DNA from: Salvelinus alpinus
Lineage: Eukaryota > Chordata > Actinopteri > Salmoniformes > Salmonidae
Direction: 5' to 3'
Length of the DNA: 64,000 bases
NCBI RefSeq assembly: GCF_045679555.1
Contig: NC_092115.1
Span: forward strand, 39,689,728 to 39,753,727
The position numbers were made by a program, and so were the translations under genes. The notes under the pieces are model-generated. The model saw only the letters and a list, made by a program, of their open reading frames with translations, ran no database searches and had not been told where the DNA came from. Within the stretch, counting starts at the first letter, position 1. The number at the start of each line of letters is the position of its first letter. Positions 24,228 to 45,983 of the stretch are shown here, piece by piece.

Positions 24228-24557
24228 TATCAGGTTTTAGGTATGACCCAGATGCAGACAGTGTCAAATAAAATAAAAGTTTATTTCTAATACAGAGGCG
24301 GGCAAACGACAGGTCAAAGGCAGACAGAGGTCAGTAATCCAGAGAGGATACAAAAGGTCCAGAACGGGAGGCAGTCTTAAGGTCAGGGCAGGCAGAACGG
24401 TAAAAACCGGGAAGAACTAGAAAACAGGAGCAAGAACAGACAGGAGCAGGGGAACTGGTAGGTTTCACAAAACAAAATGAAGATGGGGATGATGGACGAC
24501 ACCTGGAGGAGGGTGGAGACAATCACAAAGACAGGTGAAACAGATCAGGGTGTGACA
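24228..24557 (-). mobile_element. Solo LTR, Ty3/Gypsy-like, 5 bp target duplication
   Basis: On the minus strand it starts TGTCACACCCTGATCTG and ends CCTGATA. GATAA flanks it at 24223-24227 and 24558-24562. Its sequence order (CTGATCTGTTTCACCTG, CCTGCCCTGACC, GACCTGTCGTTTGCC, AATAAAC) follows the LTR at 41008, so it is a relative of that family. It interrupts or abuts the LINE remnant at 23290-24222. Confidence 0.8.
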
Positions 24558-24650
24558 GATAATCAATATTCTAAGTACTCAACTTGGAAATGATTGACAT
24601 CTCAATATACTGTAGGTAATTGTGAATCAGAACAGTTTAACACTGTTTTT

Positions 24651-25161
24651 TTTATTTTTGTTTAAAGAATGTATCCCCTTTTCTCCCCAATTTTCATGGA
24701 ATCCAATCGCTAGTAATTACTATCTTGTCTCATCGCTACAACTCCCGTACGGGCTCGGGAAAGACAAAGGTCGAAAGCCATGCGTCCTCCGAAGCACAAC
24801 CCAACCAAGCCGCACTGCTTCTTAACACAGCGCGCCTCCAACCCGGAAAAGCACAGCGCGCCTCCAACCCGGAAGCCAGCCACACCAATGTGTCGGAGGA
24901 AACACCGTGCACCCGGCCCCCTCGGTTAGCGCGCACTGCGCCCGGCCCGCCACAGGAGTCGCTGGAGCACAATGAGACAAGGATATCCCTACCGGCCAAA
25001 CCCTCCCTAACCCGGACGACGCTAAGCCAATTGTGCGTCGCCCCACAGACCTCCCGGTCGCGGCCGGCTGCGACAGAGCCTGGGCGCGAACCCAGAGACT
25101 CTGGTGGCGCAGCTAGCACTGCGATGCAGTGCCCTAGACCACTGCGCCACCCGGGAGGCCT
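24651..25161 (-). mobile_element. tRNA-derived SINE with 17 bp target duplication
   Basis: The minus-strand head is GGCCTCCCGGGTGGCGCAGTG (box A), with a box B-like GGGTTCGCGCCC near 25090. The body is shared with 14430-14895, and the tail runs toward 24651. AGTTTAACACTGTTTTT is repeated exactly at 24634-24650 and 25162-25178. A short internal duplication of GCGCGCCTCCAACCCGG is visible near 24830-24870. It resembles the salmonid SlmI class; that name is tentative. Confidence 0.85.
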
Positions 25162-25179
25162 AGTTTAACACTGTTTTTG

Positions 25180-25935
25180 GTAAGAGAATGCTTTGTTGGT
25201 ATTTGACTTTGAATGATGATAATCAATGATAATCAGCAGAACTGGTAGATTGTGAAAGCAGGTCGACGCTACTTACCTCTCACTAGGGTACATTGTAAAG
25301 GTCACCAGAAAGTCATTTTTGCCATAACTTTCTTAGTCCTCTTCGTTCCTATGTGGAACATATGGGTTCTATGGGAGCAGAGGTGTTTAGAGGATGTACT
25401 GTACTCAAGTAAAATTACCATTAGTCATAGGACATTCTACCACCATAGCTGCTGCCATGTCTTTTGTCCATAAGATTATCTCCTACAGTTTTGATGGAAC
25501 CTCAAAATTCATAACTCCATGGACCATAGTTTCTTTGAGGTAGGATAGATGTGTGTTGTTTTTGTTCTTATATGACAATGTATTCATGAAATACAAACAT
25601 TAATTTCAAGGAGTGTTGTTTTGGTCCATGTATTGAAATGGAGCATCTTGTCCAAAACAATGGAATATCAATCACTACTACGATCGAGGGATTATATTTT
25701 CTGTGCATCTCCAGATGCAAATCGATAATAATCACCTGTTTATAATTCACGTGCACAGATCTGCAAAGTTACCTTTCTGAGCATGGCATTGTTTTTGATC
25801 TTTAACTATACATCTGATATCATTTGTTTTCCTCTGTCTCCTATCTCAATCTGTCTCCTACAAGTGTGTGTCAGATGGGATTTTCACAAAGAGAAATGAA
25901 TGGAAAATGCTAAATAAACCCTAGCTACCACAGGT
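25180..25935. other. Intergenic, nothing recognised
   Basis: AT-rich sequence with short open frames only. I see no coding pattern, splice-site set or repeat ends. Confidence 0.4.
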
Positions 25936-25936
25936 A

Positions 25937-26442
25937 TACACTGAGTGTACAAAACATTAGGAACACCTTCCTAATATTGAGTTGCACCCCCCTTTGCCAT
26001 CAGAACAGCCTCAATTCGTCGGGGTATGGACTACAAGGTGCGAAAGCATTCCACGGGGATGCTTCCCACAGTTGTGTCATGTTGGCTGGATTTCCTTTGA
26101 TAGGGTCGACCATTCTTGATACACATGGAAAACGGTTGAGCGTGAAAAACCCAGAAGCGTTACAGTTCTTGACACAAACCGGTACGCCTGGCACCTGTTA
26201 ACAGACCCCGTTCAAAGTCACTTAAATCTTTTGTCTTGCCCATTCCCGATCTGAATGGCACACACACAATCCATGTCTCAATTGTCTCAAGGCTTTAAAA
26301 CATTTTTTATTTAACCTGTCTCCTCCCTTTCATCTACACTGATTGAAGTGGATTTAACACATGACATCAATAAGGGATCATAGCTTTCACCTGGTCAGTC
26401 TATGGAAAGAGCATCTTCCTAATGTTTTGTACACTCAGTGTC
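25937..26442. mobile_element. MITE-like Tc1 derivative with ACACTGAGTGTAC ends
   Basis: The left end ACACTGAGTGTACAAAACAT is the near-perfect inverted copy of the right end, where ATGTTTTGTACACTCAGTG closes the element. The interior of about 500 bp has degraded HTH-like coding traces, such as a reverse-strand LTQLWEAS motif, but no catalytic domain. A second, truncated copy lies at 38217-38560. Confidence 0.8.
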
Positions 26443-26444
26443 AT

Positions 26445-28670
26445 CCATATTTAATGCCACATCCATGACACATCTGACCCCATTAATGAAAGAAAGGCCA
26501 GAATCAAATCATCTATCAACGTGCCAAACTGACAATGACAGACGGAAGGCCAGTGTGAGTGGAGACACAATCAGTTGACTGTATGAGGCTACTGCTGTGA
26601 GCTAGACAAGAAGAGATGGTTACAAAATTGAAGTGGCTTGTTGTATTACTCTGTGCAAAAATAGTGTTAGACCGGATGTAGGTTGAGGCAGGGATCTTAG
26701 CTTTGATCCATGAGGGATGCAGTGTCTGCTTCATCCTTATCTTACCATTCGTTGATCAATTTAGTGCCAGGGATGAATCAAAACCAACAGAATTTGTGGC
26801 CCTTGATAACTGGAGTTCCCGCCCTGTCTTCCTCAACCCCAACCACAAGCCCATCCTCCAAATAATTGAGTCTCTGAGCAATGTACTTGAACTCTTTGTT
26901 ATCGCTTGCTCTTTGGGGTTTTAGGCTGGGTTTCTGTATAACCACTTTGTGACATGTGCTGATGTAAACAGGGATTTATAAATAGATTAAATTAATTGAT
27001 TGAAAACTTATCGTGACATTTCTGCCATAGAGTTTTGTCTCTATCAGGTATCAACCTTTTGTCTCTATCAGGTATCACCACCTGTGGGGAATAACTGCTG
27101 CTTAATTAACTGGTAAATGTCTCAGTGAGAATGCATCATTTCCTCCAGTCTCCCTAGGCCCAGTGAAAAGCATGAAAGACTCCATATCTTCTCCCTATCT
27201 AGAAGGGTAGAGCTTCTGAAAGCCTCTTTAGTTGGTTCACCATGCAGGTTATAGATCTGAGTGCTTTTTCATTCCCCATATAGAGACATGCACTTCAGCT
27301 CATTCTGGTCCAGGAAGTAGACACAGTGTGATTTGATAGGGGAATGTGCCATTGTCTAGGGCAGTGTGGATATAGGACGTTGCCATGGCTACTTCACACA
27401 GCGGCTGTTGTTTTCAGGCGATATCAGTGCAGTAGCAGAGACGTAGAGTGGCTGTTTATTAGATATCCGAGGTTGCTTTTAGGGAGCCAATGTGGGGCTT
27501 TCAAACACAAATCAATTTACACAATACTGGCCAGCCAGTGAGGTCTGACTGCGATGTGGTGAGAAACTGACATGTAATCATCACACAAATACCACCCATC
27601 AGATAACTTTCTAATTTATGCTTTTAAATGACATTGTTCATCACGCTGGATGGACAGCTCTGCTCTCCATTAACTGTATATAACATTTACATTTTCATTA
27701 TATAAACAATTACATTACTTAATACTTAAACATTTACATATACTGTACATATTACATTTTTCATTTTCGTTGCATTCAAATGGCCTTCGAATGCCGACCA
27801 TTTCAGACCAGCAACAGCTAGTGGCGCAGGACCTCTTAAATGGGTTTTTGTTAGGCTATAATATATGTAACCTATGGATAATATTCTTGTAATATTCTAT
27901 TATTTCCTCTAAAACATGTTTCCCAGAGGATCCTGTAAACCTCATTTTACATGGTTAAATATGTGCGTCATTGTTTAACCTTACCACTAACCTCTTCTTT
28001 ACTGTAAGTGGTGTTTCTTTCCTGAAACAGCCTTCATCTCTCCAGACATAGGATGCCACTCTTCTCTTGACTTGATAATAATGGTTATACCCACACAGAC
28101 ACACTTAGCATTCCAGTTCAGTGCAATCATCTTTACCACAGTTCTTCTGAAACTACCCTATGTTTCAATTGCTGTTTTTATCACAAGTACATGCTTTTCT
28201 GGTTGGAATAAAAAAGGTGAAGATTATCTGACAAACCACCACAATCTTATCAATATCGGTATGTTCGCGCTTTGCTGCTATTCCTGGTGCAGAAAAATAA
28301 ACATATAGAGTTCATTTTAAAATATAAAAATGTATATTCAAGATGACGTGATAAAAATGCATTGAATCAAATCATCATAATGATAATGTATTGATGATTA
28401 TCATCATCAGTTATGTTATCATTTATAGTGCTTTTCTCAAACTGAAAGCGCTCTACATTGCATGGGGGTAACCCACGTCTCACATCACTTTTAATCTCCC
28501 CCTCAGCCTTATGCTGTTTGTTTTAATATTGGACTAGATTGAAGGTAGATATTTGATCTTGGTGCTTTCTACTAGTGATGTGGGGAAAAAATTGATATAG
28601 TTACATATCGCAATATTATGTTTGGACGATATTATATTGAAATGTGACTCTAAGTATCGATTTGTAAATA
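26445..28670. other. Intergenic, nothing recognised
   Basis: No supported gene. There is a two-copy 22 bp tandem repeat near 27032-27076 (TTTTGTCTCTATCAGGTATCA) and an AT-rich region at 27660-27780. Confidence 0.4.
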
Positions 28671-28680
28671 GACTGAAGTA

Positions 28681-29815
28681 AACTAAGCAAAAAAGGAATC
28701 GTCCCTTTTTCAGGACACTGTCTTTCAAAGATAATTCGTAAAAATCCAAATAACTTCACAGATCTTCATTGCAAAGGGTTTAAACACTGTTTCCCATGCT
28801 TGTTCAATGAACCATAAACAATTAATGAACATGCACCTGTGGAACGGTTATTAAGACACTAACAGCTTACAGATGGTAGGCAATTAAGGTCACAGTTCTG
28901 AAAACTTAGGACACTAAAGAGGCCTTTCTACTGACTCTGGAAAAACACCAAAGAAAGATGCCAAGGGTCCCTGCTCATCTGCGTGAACGTGCCTTAGGCA
29001 TGCTGCAAGGAGGCATGAGGACTGCAGATGTGGCCAGGGCAATAAATTGCAATGTCCATACTGTGAGACGCCTAAGACAGCGCTACAGGGAGACAGGACG
29101 GACAGCTGATCATCCTCGCAGTGACAGACCACGTGTAACAACACCTGCACAGGATCGGTACATCCGAACATCACACCTGCAGGACAGGTACAGGATGGCA
29201 ACAACAACTGCCCGAGTTACACCAGGAACGCACAATCCCTCCATCAGTGCTCAGACTGTCCGCAATAGACTGAGAGAGGATGGACTGAGGGCTTATAGGC
29301 CTGTTGTAAGGCAAGCCCTCACCAGACATCACCGGCAACAACGTCGCCTATGGGCACAAACCCACCGTCGCTGGACCAGACAGGACTGGCAAAAAGTGCT
29401 CTTCACTGACGAGTCGCGGTTTTGTCTCACCAGGGGTGATGGTCGGATTCAAGTTTATCGTCGAAGGAATGAGCGTTACACCGAGGCCTGTACTCTGGAG
29501 CGGGATCGATTTTGAGGTGGAGGGTCCGTCATGGTCTGGGGCGGTGTGTCACAGCATCACCGGACTGAGCTTGTTGTCATTTCAGGCAATCTCAACGCTG
29601 TAAGTTACAGGGAAGACATCCTCCTCCCTCATGTGGTATCCTTCCTGCAGACTCATGCTGACATGACCCTCCAGCATGACAATGCCACCAACCGTACTTC
29701 TCGTTCTGTGCGTGATTTCTTGCAAGACAGGAATGTCAGTGTTCTGCCATTGCCAGCGAAGAGCCCGGATCTCAATCCCATTGAGCACGTCTGGGACCTG
29801 TTGGATCGACACCTG
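28681..29815 (+). mobile_element. Tc1/mariner element, AACTCAGCAAAAAA family, 3' truncated
   Basis: The left end AACTAAGCAAAAAAGG lies next to TA. The transposase opens at 28958 with MPRVPAHLRERALGMLQGG. It has an HTH (VARAINCNVHTVRRLRQRY), an Arg-rich linker and the first catalytic Asp (VLFTDESRFCLT). An in-frame TGA at 29513-29515 follows ERDRF, and the same frame continues from GGGSVMVWGG through QHDNAT (second Asp) to SPDLNPIEHVW (Glu). The third part of the element is lost: at about 29815 the sequence switches to a LINE tail. Confidence 0.92.
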
Positions 29816-30272
29816 GAGACTCTTACCTCGCTCACTAGCTTTAAGTACCAGCTGTCAGAGCAGCTCACAGATCACTGCACCTGTACATAGCTCATCTGTA
29901 AATAGCCCATCCAATCTACCTCATCCCCATACTGTATTTATTTATTTATCTTGCTCCTTTGCACCCCAGTATCTCTACTTGCACATTCATCTTCTGCACA
30001 TTCTACCATTCCAGTGTTTAATTGCTATATTGTAACTACCTCGCCACCATGGCCTATTCATTGCCTTACCTCTCTTATCCTACCTCATTTGCACATGTGG
30101 TATATAGATTTTTCTACTGTATTATTGATTGTATGTTTGTTTATTCCATGTGTAACTCTTTGTTGTTGTATGTGTCGAACTGCTTTGCTTTATCTTGGCC
30201 AGGTCGCAGTTGCAAATGAGAACTTGTTCTCAAATAGCCTACCTGGTTAAATAAAGGTGAAATAAAAAACAC
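29815..30272 (+). mobile_element. LINE 3' tail fused to the Tc1 copy
   Basis: From about CTCACTAGCTTTAAGTACCAG the sequence is the 3' end of a fish LINE. It closes with GCAGTTGCAAATGAGAACTTG, CTACCTGGTTAAATAAAGG and an A-rich end. No reverse transcriptase is left in the window. Confidence 0.65.
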
Positions 30273-30494
30273 ACTGAGAAGCACCCAATTTATCCCTGTC
30301 AACCACATTGTTTTTCTCTGCTTGTCTGTATTATAGGGACATCAGGCAAATCACAGCTCTGCTTCGTAAACAAATACATCAAATACACGTCTTTATAAAA
30401 TAACTACATTTACACCTTTCCCATGACTACATGGAAAACAAACATGTCCTACAGACTGATGCAGTGTAAGGGAAACCTTTTTAATAATACTTTT

Positions 30495-30500
30495 TTTATT
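30495..30500 (-). promoter_or_regulatory. Possible polyadenylation signal for creb3l3
   Basis: AATAAA on the minus strand, about 585 bp after the creb3l3 stop codon. It is inside a T-rich run, so it could be chance. Confidence 0.25.
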
Positions 30501-30714
30501 GAGTTTGTCAATGAAACTTAAATAAGAAATTCTATGAAAATACAGTAAGTCAAGTAAGTAAAAAAAAAAAACAAGTAGGTGAATATTGTTCAATAGCCAC
30601 ATTATTCAGTAAGTCAATATATTACATGATATCTATAATGCATTACCCCACTTATTAGGGTTCAGCAACCTAGCCTCAGGGCAATTCATATGATTTGGGA
30701 CATTTCTTTGTGTC

Positions 30715-30772
30715 CCTCCATTTAGTATGATCTGTTATGTAACGTAACATTACATATCATACTAAATGGAGG
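30715..30772. repeat. Imperfect 58 bp palindrome
   Basis: CCTCCATTTAGTATGAT is followed after 24 bp by its exact inverted copy ATCATACTAAATGGAGG. This could be a hairpin or the remnant of a small palindromic MITE. Confidence 0.8.
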
Positions 30773-30871
30773 TACACACATTTTTGTAAAATGTGCTACT
30801 TATGGCTCTGATTTCAGGTTGGGTACAGAGGCTCAGTTGATCCCATCAACTGTTTAATACATAGCAGTACG

Positions 30872-31000
30872 GTTCTCTAAGGCAGTGGCCACCAACCCTG
30901 GTCCTGGGGAGCTAACAATGTGTTTTAACTCATTAACCACTGATCAAGACCCTAATTAGCTGAATCAAGTGTGTTAGAGCTGGTGGTGCTACAGTAGCCT
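30872..31000. repeat. Dispersed fish repeat fragment
   Basis: GTGGCCACCAACCCTGGTCC through CTGAATCAAGTGTGTTAGAGC is a block widely dispersed in fish genomes, probably one end of a non-autonomous DNA transposon. Only one end is present. Confidence 0.45.
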
Positions 31001-31083
31001 AGTGATTGAGTAGGAAGTCAGGGGTGTTGGTTAGGAAGGAGCTCCGTATCTGCGTGGTTGAGACTGCGTTTGCGATAGTGTGG

Positions 31084-40934
<9,851 letters not shown>

Positions 40935-41007
40935 CTATAGAGGAGAAACATACTGATTGGTTACAACTCGGGACAGGAGTATTTTCTGACTATATGAACT
41001 GACCAGG

Positions 41008-43046
41008 TGTCACGCCCTGATCTGTTTCACCTGGCCTTGTGCTTGTCTCCACCCCCTCCAGGTGTCGCCCATCTGCCCCACTTATCCTCTGGGTATTTAT
41101 ACCTGTGTTTTCTGTCTGTCTGTGCCAGATCGTCTTTTTTGTCAAGCTTACCAGCGCCTGTCTTTTCCCAGCCTCTCTTTTTCTTCGTCGTCCTGGTTTT
41201 TGACCGTTGCCTGCCCTGACCCTGTACCCTCCCGCCTGACCACTCTGCCTGACCCTGAGTCTGCCTGCCGTCCTGTACCTTTGCTCCTATCGACCCCTGC
41301 CTCTCTTGACCCGTCGTTTGCCTGCCCCTGTTGTTACAATAAACATTGTTACTTCACACAGTCTGCACTTGGGTCTTACCTTGATACCTGATTGTACGAA
41401 CTGGCCATGACTGACCCAGCAGACTTGGACCAGCTCCGCAACGCCATCTCCTCCCAAGGAGCCACCATTGGTAGGCAAGAGGAGTTAATTCGCGGTCTGA
41501 TGGAAGGGTTCCAGGCCGTGGCCGAATGTCACGACCTAACCTTGGACGCATTGCGGGAGCCATTCCGTGGGTTGCCTACTAGGCAGCCTACCACGACGGT
41601 AAACTCCCAGCCCCTCTGTAACCCGGCTGGTAGCAGCGCCGTCACCCCAATTTCCCAGGAACCTCACCTCCCCCGGAGTGCTACGATGGAGATTCAAGAA
41701 CCTACCGGGCCTTTCTCTCCCAGTGCTCCCTCGTTTTCGAGCTGCAGCCTTCTTCGTTACCCTCGGACCGCTCAAAGATAGCGTACATTATTACGCTGAT
41801 GTCCGGGAGGGCACTCGCCTGGGCCATGGCGTTGTGGGAGCAACAATCCGCCATCTGCCTCAGTCTGGAGGTATTTGTGGCGGAGGTGAGAAGTTTTCGA
41901 GGCTCTGGTGTCCATGAGAGTGGCTGCCTGGAAGTTACTCCAGCTTCGGCAGGACACACTCAGTGTGGCAGACTATGCGGTGGAGTTCCGCACGCTAGAA
42001 GCGAAGGGTACCTGGAACCCGGAAGCGCTGTTGGACACGTTCCTGCACGGATTATCGGAGGAGGTAAAGGATGAGCTGGCAGCCCAAGAACTACCAATGG
42101 ATTTCGACTCACTCATCGCTTTAACCATCCGGATCGATGGTCGGCCACGGGAATGTAAGAGGGAGAAGAGGTCCGATTGCGATCCCAATCACTCACTCCG
42201 GGATCCCACCTTGCAGCTGATGAACTCCGGAAGTCCCCGGCATCTACGTCCCCGAGAGGATCCGAGTTTACCTGAGTCCCTCCAAGAGCCTCCGGAGACT
42301 GCCGATTCACCTCTTCTCGAGCCGATGCAGCTCGGCAGGGCTGTCTCCACCCGAATGCGCACGCAGACTTGAGACCCAGAGTTGTCTGTATTGCGGTACT
42401 GCCGGTCATTTTATGTCTACCTGTCCCTTCAAGAGAGCTAGCTCATTCGTTGGAGTGAGTACACTGGTGGGTCTTCAAGATCCTTTTTCTTCTCCCCTTA
42501 CTGCCCCCCTCTCCATGCCACCCTGCTGTGGGGCGATGGTACTCATCGAGTCTCATGGACGTTACCCTGGACGGGCGCTCTATAGGCCGGGTCACCCACC
42601 AGACCACCCCCAGTCAACCTACGAGTGTCGGGGAACCACAGTGAGATGATCCAATTCCTGCTGGTTGAGTCTCCGCAGGTTCCCGTGGTATTGGACCCTG
42701 CCCTCATCGCCGACTTTCACAGCCGGCACCTCAGTCAACCAGGGGTCTGCCCAGGTGGAATACCAGGTGGCGTCCCTAGAGGGAGGGGTACTGTCACGCC
42801 CTGATCTGTCTCCGCCCCCTCCAGGTGTCGCCCATCTTCCCCACTTATCCTCTAGGTATTTATACCTGTGTTTTCTGTCTGTGCCAGTTCGTCTTGTTTG
42901 TCAAGCTTACCAGCGTTTGTCCTGTCAGCTCCTGTCTTTTCCCAGCCTCTCTTTTTCTTGTATTCCTGGTTTTTGACCCTTGCCTGTCCTGACCCTGTTT
43001 CCGCCCACCTGACCACTCTGCCTGTCCCTGAGCCTGAGCCTGCCTG
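41008..43046 (+). mobile_element. Ty3/Gypsy element, internally deleted, 3' LTR truncated
   Basis: The 5' LTR spans 41008 to about 41395 and starts TGTCACGCCCTGATCTG. The 3' LTR starts at 42792 with the same bases and breaks off at about 43046. The interior keeps gag and a short piece like the start of a protease region (near 42640-42760), then goes straight to the 3' LTR. Reverse transcriptase, RNase H and integrase are absent. It lies in the first visible creb3l3 intron, antisense to the gene. Confidence 0.88.
41407..42440 (+). pseudogene. Ty3/Gypsy gag relic with CCHC knuckle
   Basis: It begins MTDPADLDQLRNAISSQG. After a frame change it continues with IAYIITLMSGRALAWAMALW, after another with DYAVEFRTLEAKGTWNPEAL, and in a third frame ends in CLYCGTAGHFMSTC, a CX2CX4HX4C zinc knuckle. 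At least three frame changes make it non-coding today. Motif order (gag core, then knuckle) is as in fish Ty3/Gypsy elements. Confidence 0.85.
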
Positions 43047-43049
43047 CTG

Positions 43050-44300
43050 ACTATAAGTGGGTCACATCGCAAAAATTACACAAGGAATCTCTTTACAAGA
43101 GCTATAGACACAGAGGAATGTGCGTGTTTTCTATAGTTGTATTTTTGTGTTTCCTGTGCTCCCTTCTTTGATTGATGTAATTGTGTCACTAGCTCCTTAT
43201 TGTGTACTTTCTGTTTGTTGCTTTTGTAATGCAGTGCTCCCTTGCAAAATAGACTTTGTTCTCAATGGGACATTAAATAAATTAAATAAATAGACAGGTG
43301 GACACAAACATAACAGATCAGGGCACCTCTATAGAAGTATAAACTTGTTAACATGGATCCTGAGGCCACTCAAGAGTCGATGAATAATCCTGACTCTTCC
43401 TGTAGATAAACATAAACAGTAGACTACATGACTCCATAACACCAATACATATACGCAACTTTGGTTTTAGAAGTGGGGGGGGACATAATCATAATTTTTT
43501 TATTATTTTATTATTTTCCAGTCGGATAAACACTCCAAGCAGCCTACCCGACCGCTCGGTGGCGTCCGCATGGTCCTAAAGCACACCGTTGCCTTTTTTT
43601 GGATCACATTCCAATGATAAAGGCCGTCATTGTAAATAAGAATTTGTTCTTAACTGACTTGCCTAGTTAAATAAAGGTTACATTTTTTTAAACTGGGGGG
43701 GACAAAAATGCTATTTCAGAATGTGGGGCATGTCCCCCCCACCCGTCGCCAGTGAAAGTTGCTCACCCTGCATATAGAGCATATGGTTCCTGGGTTGAGA
43801 AGACTAAAATAAGTCACAGAAATATACTTTCGAAGAGAAAATGTTGATATAATACAGGTCAATATCTATGTCTGTATGTCATTATAGAACCCACAAATGA
43901 GTATGTTTTTTAAATTGAAGTCTTAATATGATCACAATGCTCTATGGTGAAATGAGCTGACATTAAAAGCCACTTCAAACTATGAATGACAAAGCACACA
44001 TCTAATTCAGTCACCTGTCTAAGAAACACAACAAAAAAACTGAAATCCACACAAGATAGATTTCTTTACCTTGTTTGAGATGTGGGTCATTATTCCAACT
44101 TTCCAATAAGATTGGTGCAAGAATTTGTAAATATCCAACAGGAATGGTCAAAAGTTGTCAATAGCTACCTTGATAAATATTTCAAGCTGGGATTGCAGTG
44201 AGTGTTTCCTGTAGCTAAGTATGTGCGTTTTTGTATGCGCATATGAGCCTGTTCCACGGGACAAAGTTGAAATTCCAATCATATTGAAATCTCAGCAGAA
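43050..44300. other. Intergenic or 5' creb3l3 region with a SINE/LINE tail
   Basis: 43600-43690 holds the tail GTAAATAAGAATTTGTTCTT with TAGTTAAATAAAGG, a common salmonid 3' end. No other feature is clear. The creb3l3 promoter should lie somewhere upstream of 40934 on this side. Confidence 0.45.
44070..44090 (-). CDS. Weak candidate for the creb3l3 first coding exon
   Basis: On the minus strand MTHISNK is followed directly by donor GTAAAG in phase 0, which would join the exon at 40934. There is no homology support for so short a peptide. Treat it as a placeholder only. Confidence 0.15.
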
Positions 44301-44304
44301 TTGA

Positions 44305-44422
<118 letters not shown>

Positions 44423-45983
44423 TCCCCCCCACCGAACACACACACACATTTTAATTTAAATGATCAAATTTTGTTTAATCTGAATAGTTATCTCCTAAAT
44501 TCCTTTCCATGTTTCATCTTTTAGATATTTTATTAATGTATTTGACACAGGGGTACCTGTATCCATCATGGAGTACCATGTAGAATGTAATCAAACTGAG
44601 GTGACCAATTTTTGTTCCATTATTTACATATATTACATCACTTTTTTTCTGGTATAATATATGATTCATAAATAAGCTATGCATATAAATCAACACATTG
44701 TTGTGTTTAGTTAATAACAGCTATTTCTCAATTCAACAATAACCTGAGGCCTTATCAGCGTGCCTTGCTCTTATCTCTATATATGAGGGCGTCTGCCTGC
44801 CAATGTGCTTGTGTCTAAGAATTACACCTACCATAAAGAACATTATGGCATGTCCTCTAATAATGTTTTATCATTGCAGTGTTGTAAATCATAACAATGT
44901 CAAAGACAAAAGAGGTGTACCTTACAGAACATGGTTTCCAAATGACGGTAGCTGGACGTTTCCATGCGATTGTTTTACACAAATTCCCACGGATATGAAA
45001 ATTGTGGGGGAGTGTATCAGAGATATCTGACCACAACATAACATCAGAATTAACAACCAAGAGAGTAGTTTATATTGTTATATTTGCCTGTAATATGACT
45101 TTTGCAGGTGGGTGTTGTCCAGAGGCAATATTCAACAGTACTATGATGAAGATATTAATGCCAGGAGTCAGGACACTTTGTTTTTTTTATGATATACAGT
45201 GCATTCAGAAAGTACTCGGACCTCTTGACTTTTTCCACATTTTGTTACATTTCAACCTTTTTCAAAAATGGATTTAATACACGTTTCCCCATCGATCTAC
45301 ACACAATACCCCATATTGACGAAGTGAAAACAGGTTTTTAGACATTTTTGCACATTTATTACAAATAAAATTCAGAAATACCTTATTTACATAAGTATTC
45401 AGACCCTTTGCTATGAGACTCTAAATTGAGCTCAGGTGCATCCTGTTTCCATTTGATCATCCTGGAGATGTTTCTACAACTTGATTGGAGTTCACCTGTG
45501 GTAAATGCAATTGATTGGACATGATTTGGAAAGGCACACACCTGTCTATAAAAGCCATGAGGTCGAGGGATATTGTCCGTAGAGCACCGATACAGGATTG
45601 TGTCCAGGCACAGATCTGGGGAAGGGTACCAAAATATTTCTGCAGTATTGAAGGTACCCAAGAACACAGTGGCCTCCATCATTCTTAAATGGAAGAAGTT
45701 TGGAACCACCAAGACTCTTCCTAGAGCTGGTCGCCCATCCAAACTGAGCAATCGGGGAAGAGGGCCTTGGTTAGGGAGGTGACCAAGAACCCGATGGTCA
45801 CTCTGACAGAGCTCCAAAGTTCCTCTGTGGAGATGGGAGAACCTTCCAGAAGGACAACCATCTCTGCAGCACTTCACCAATCAGGCTTTTATGGTAGAGT
45901 GGCCAGATGTAAAAGGCACATGACAGCCCGCCTGGGGTTTGCCAAAAGTCACATAAAGCACTCTCAGACCATGAGAAACAACA

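Noticed and set aside
25090-25161. tRNA gene at the head of the SINE
   Set aside because: The box A and B-like parts are the SINE promoter; the rest does not fold as a cloverleaf and the unit is flanked by a 17 bp target duplication.
29513-29515. TGA in the Tc1 transposase considered as a selenocysteine codon
   Set aside because: No selenoprotein is known in this family, the position is not a Cys in related elements, and no SECIS-like element was identified. A lineage stop is simpler.
40986-43055. CTGACTATA on both sides of the Gypsy element (40986-40994 and 43047-43055) as a target duplication
   Set aside because: The left copy is 13 bp outside the LTR start and the right LTR is truncated; Gypsy duplications are 4-6 bp. 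Probably chance.
43775-43800. Minus-strand MLYMQ followed by GTGAGC as the creb3l3 first exon
   Set aside because: The donor would leave phase 1, which does not fit the phase-0 start of the exon at 40934.
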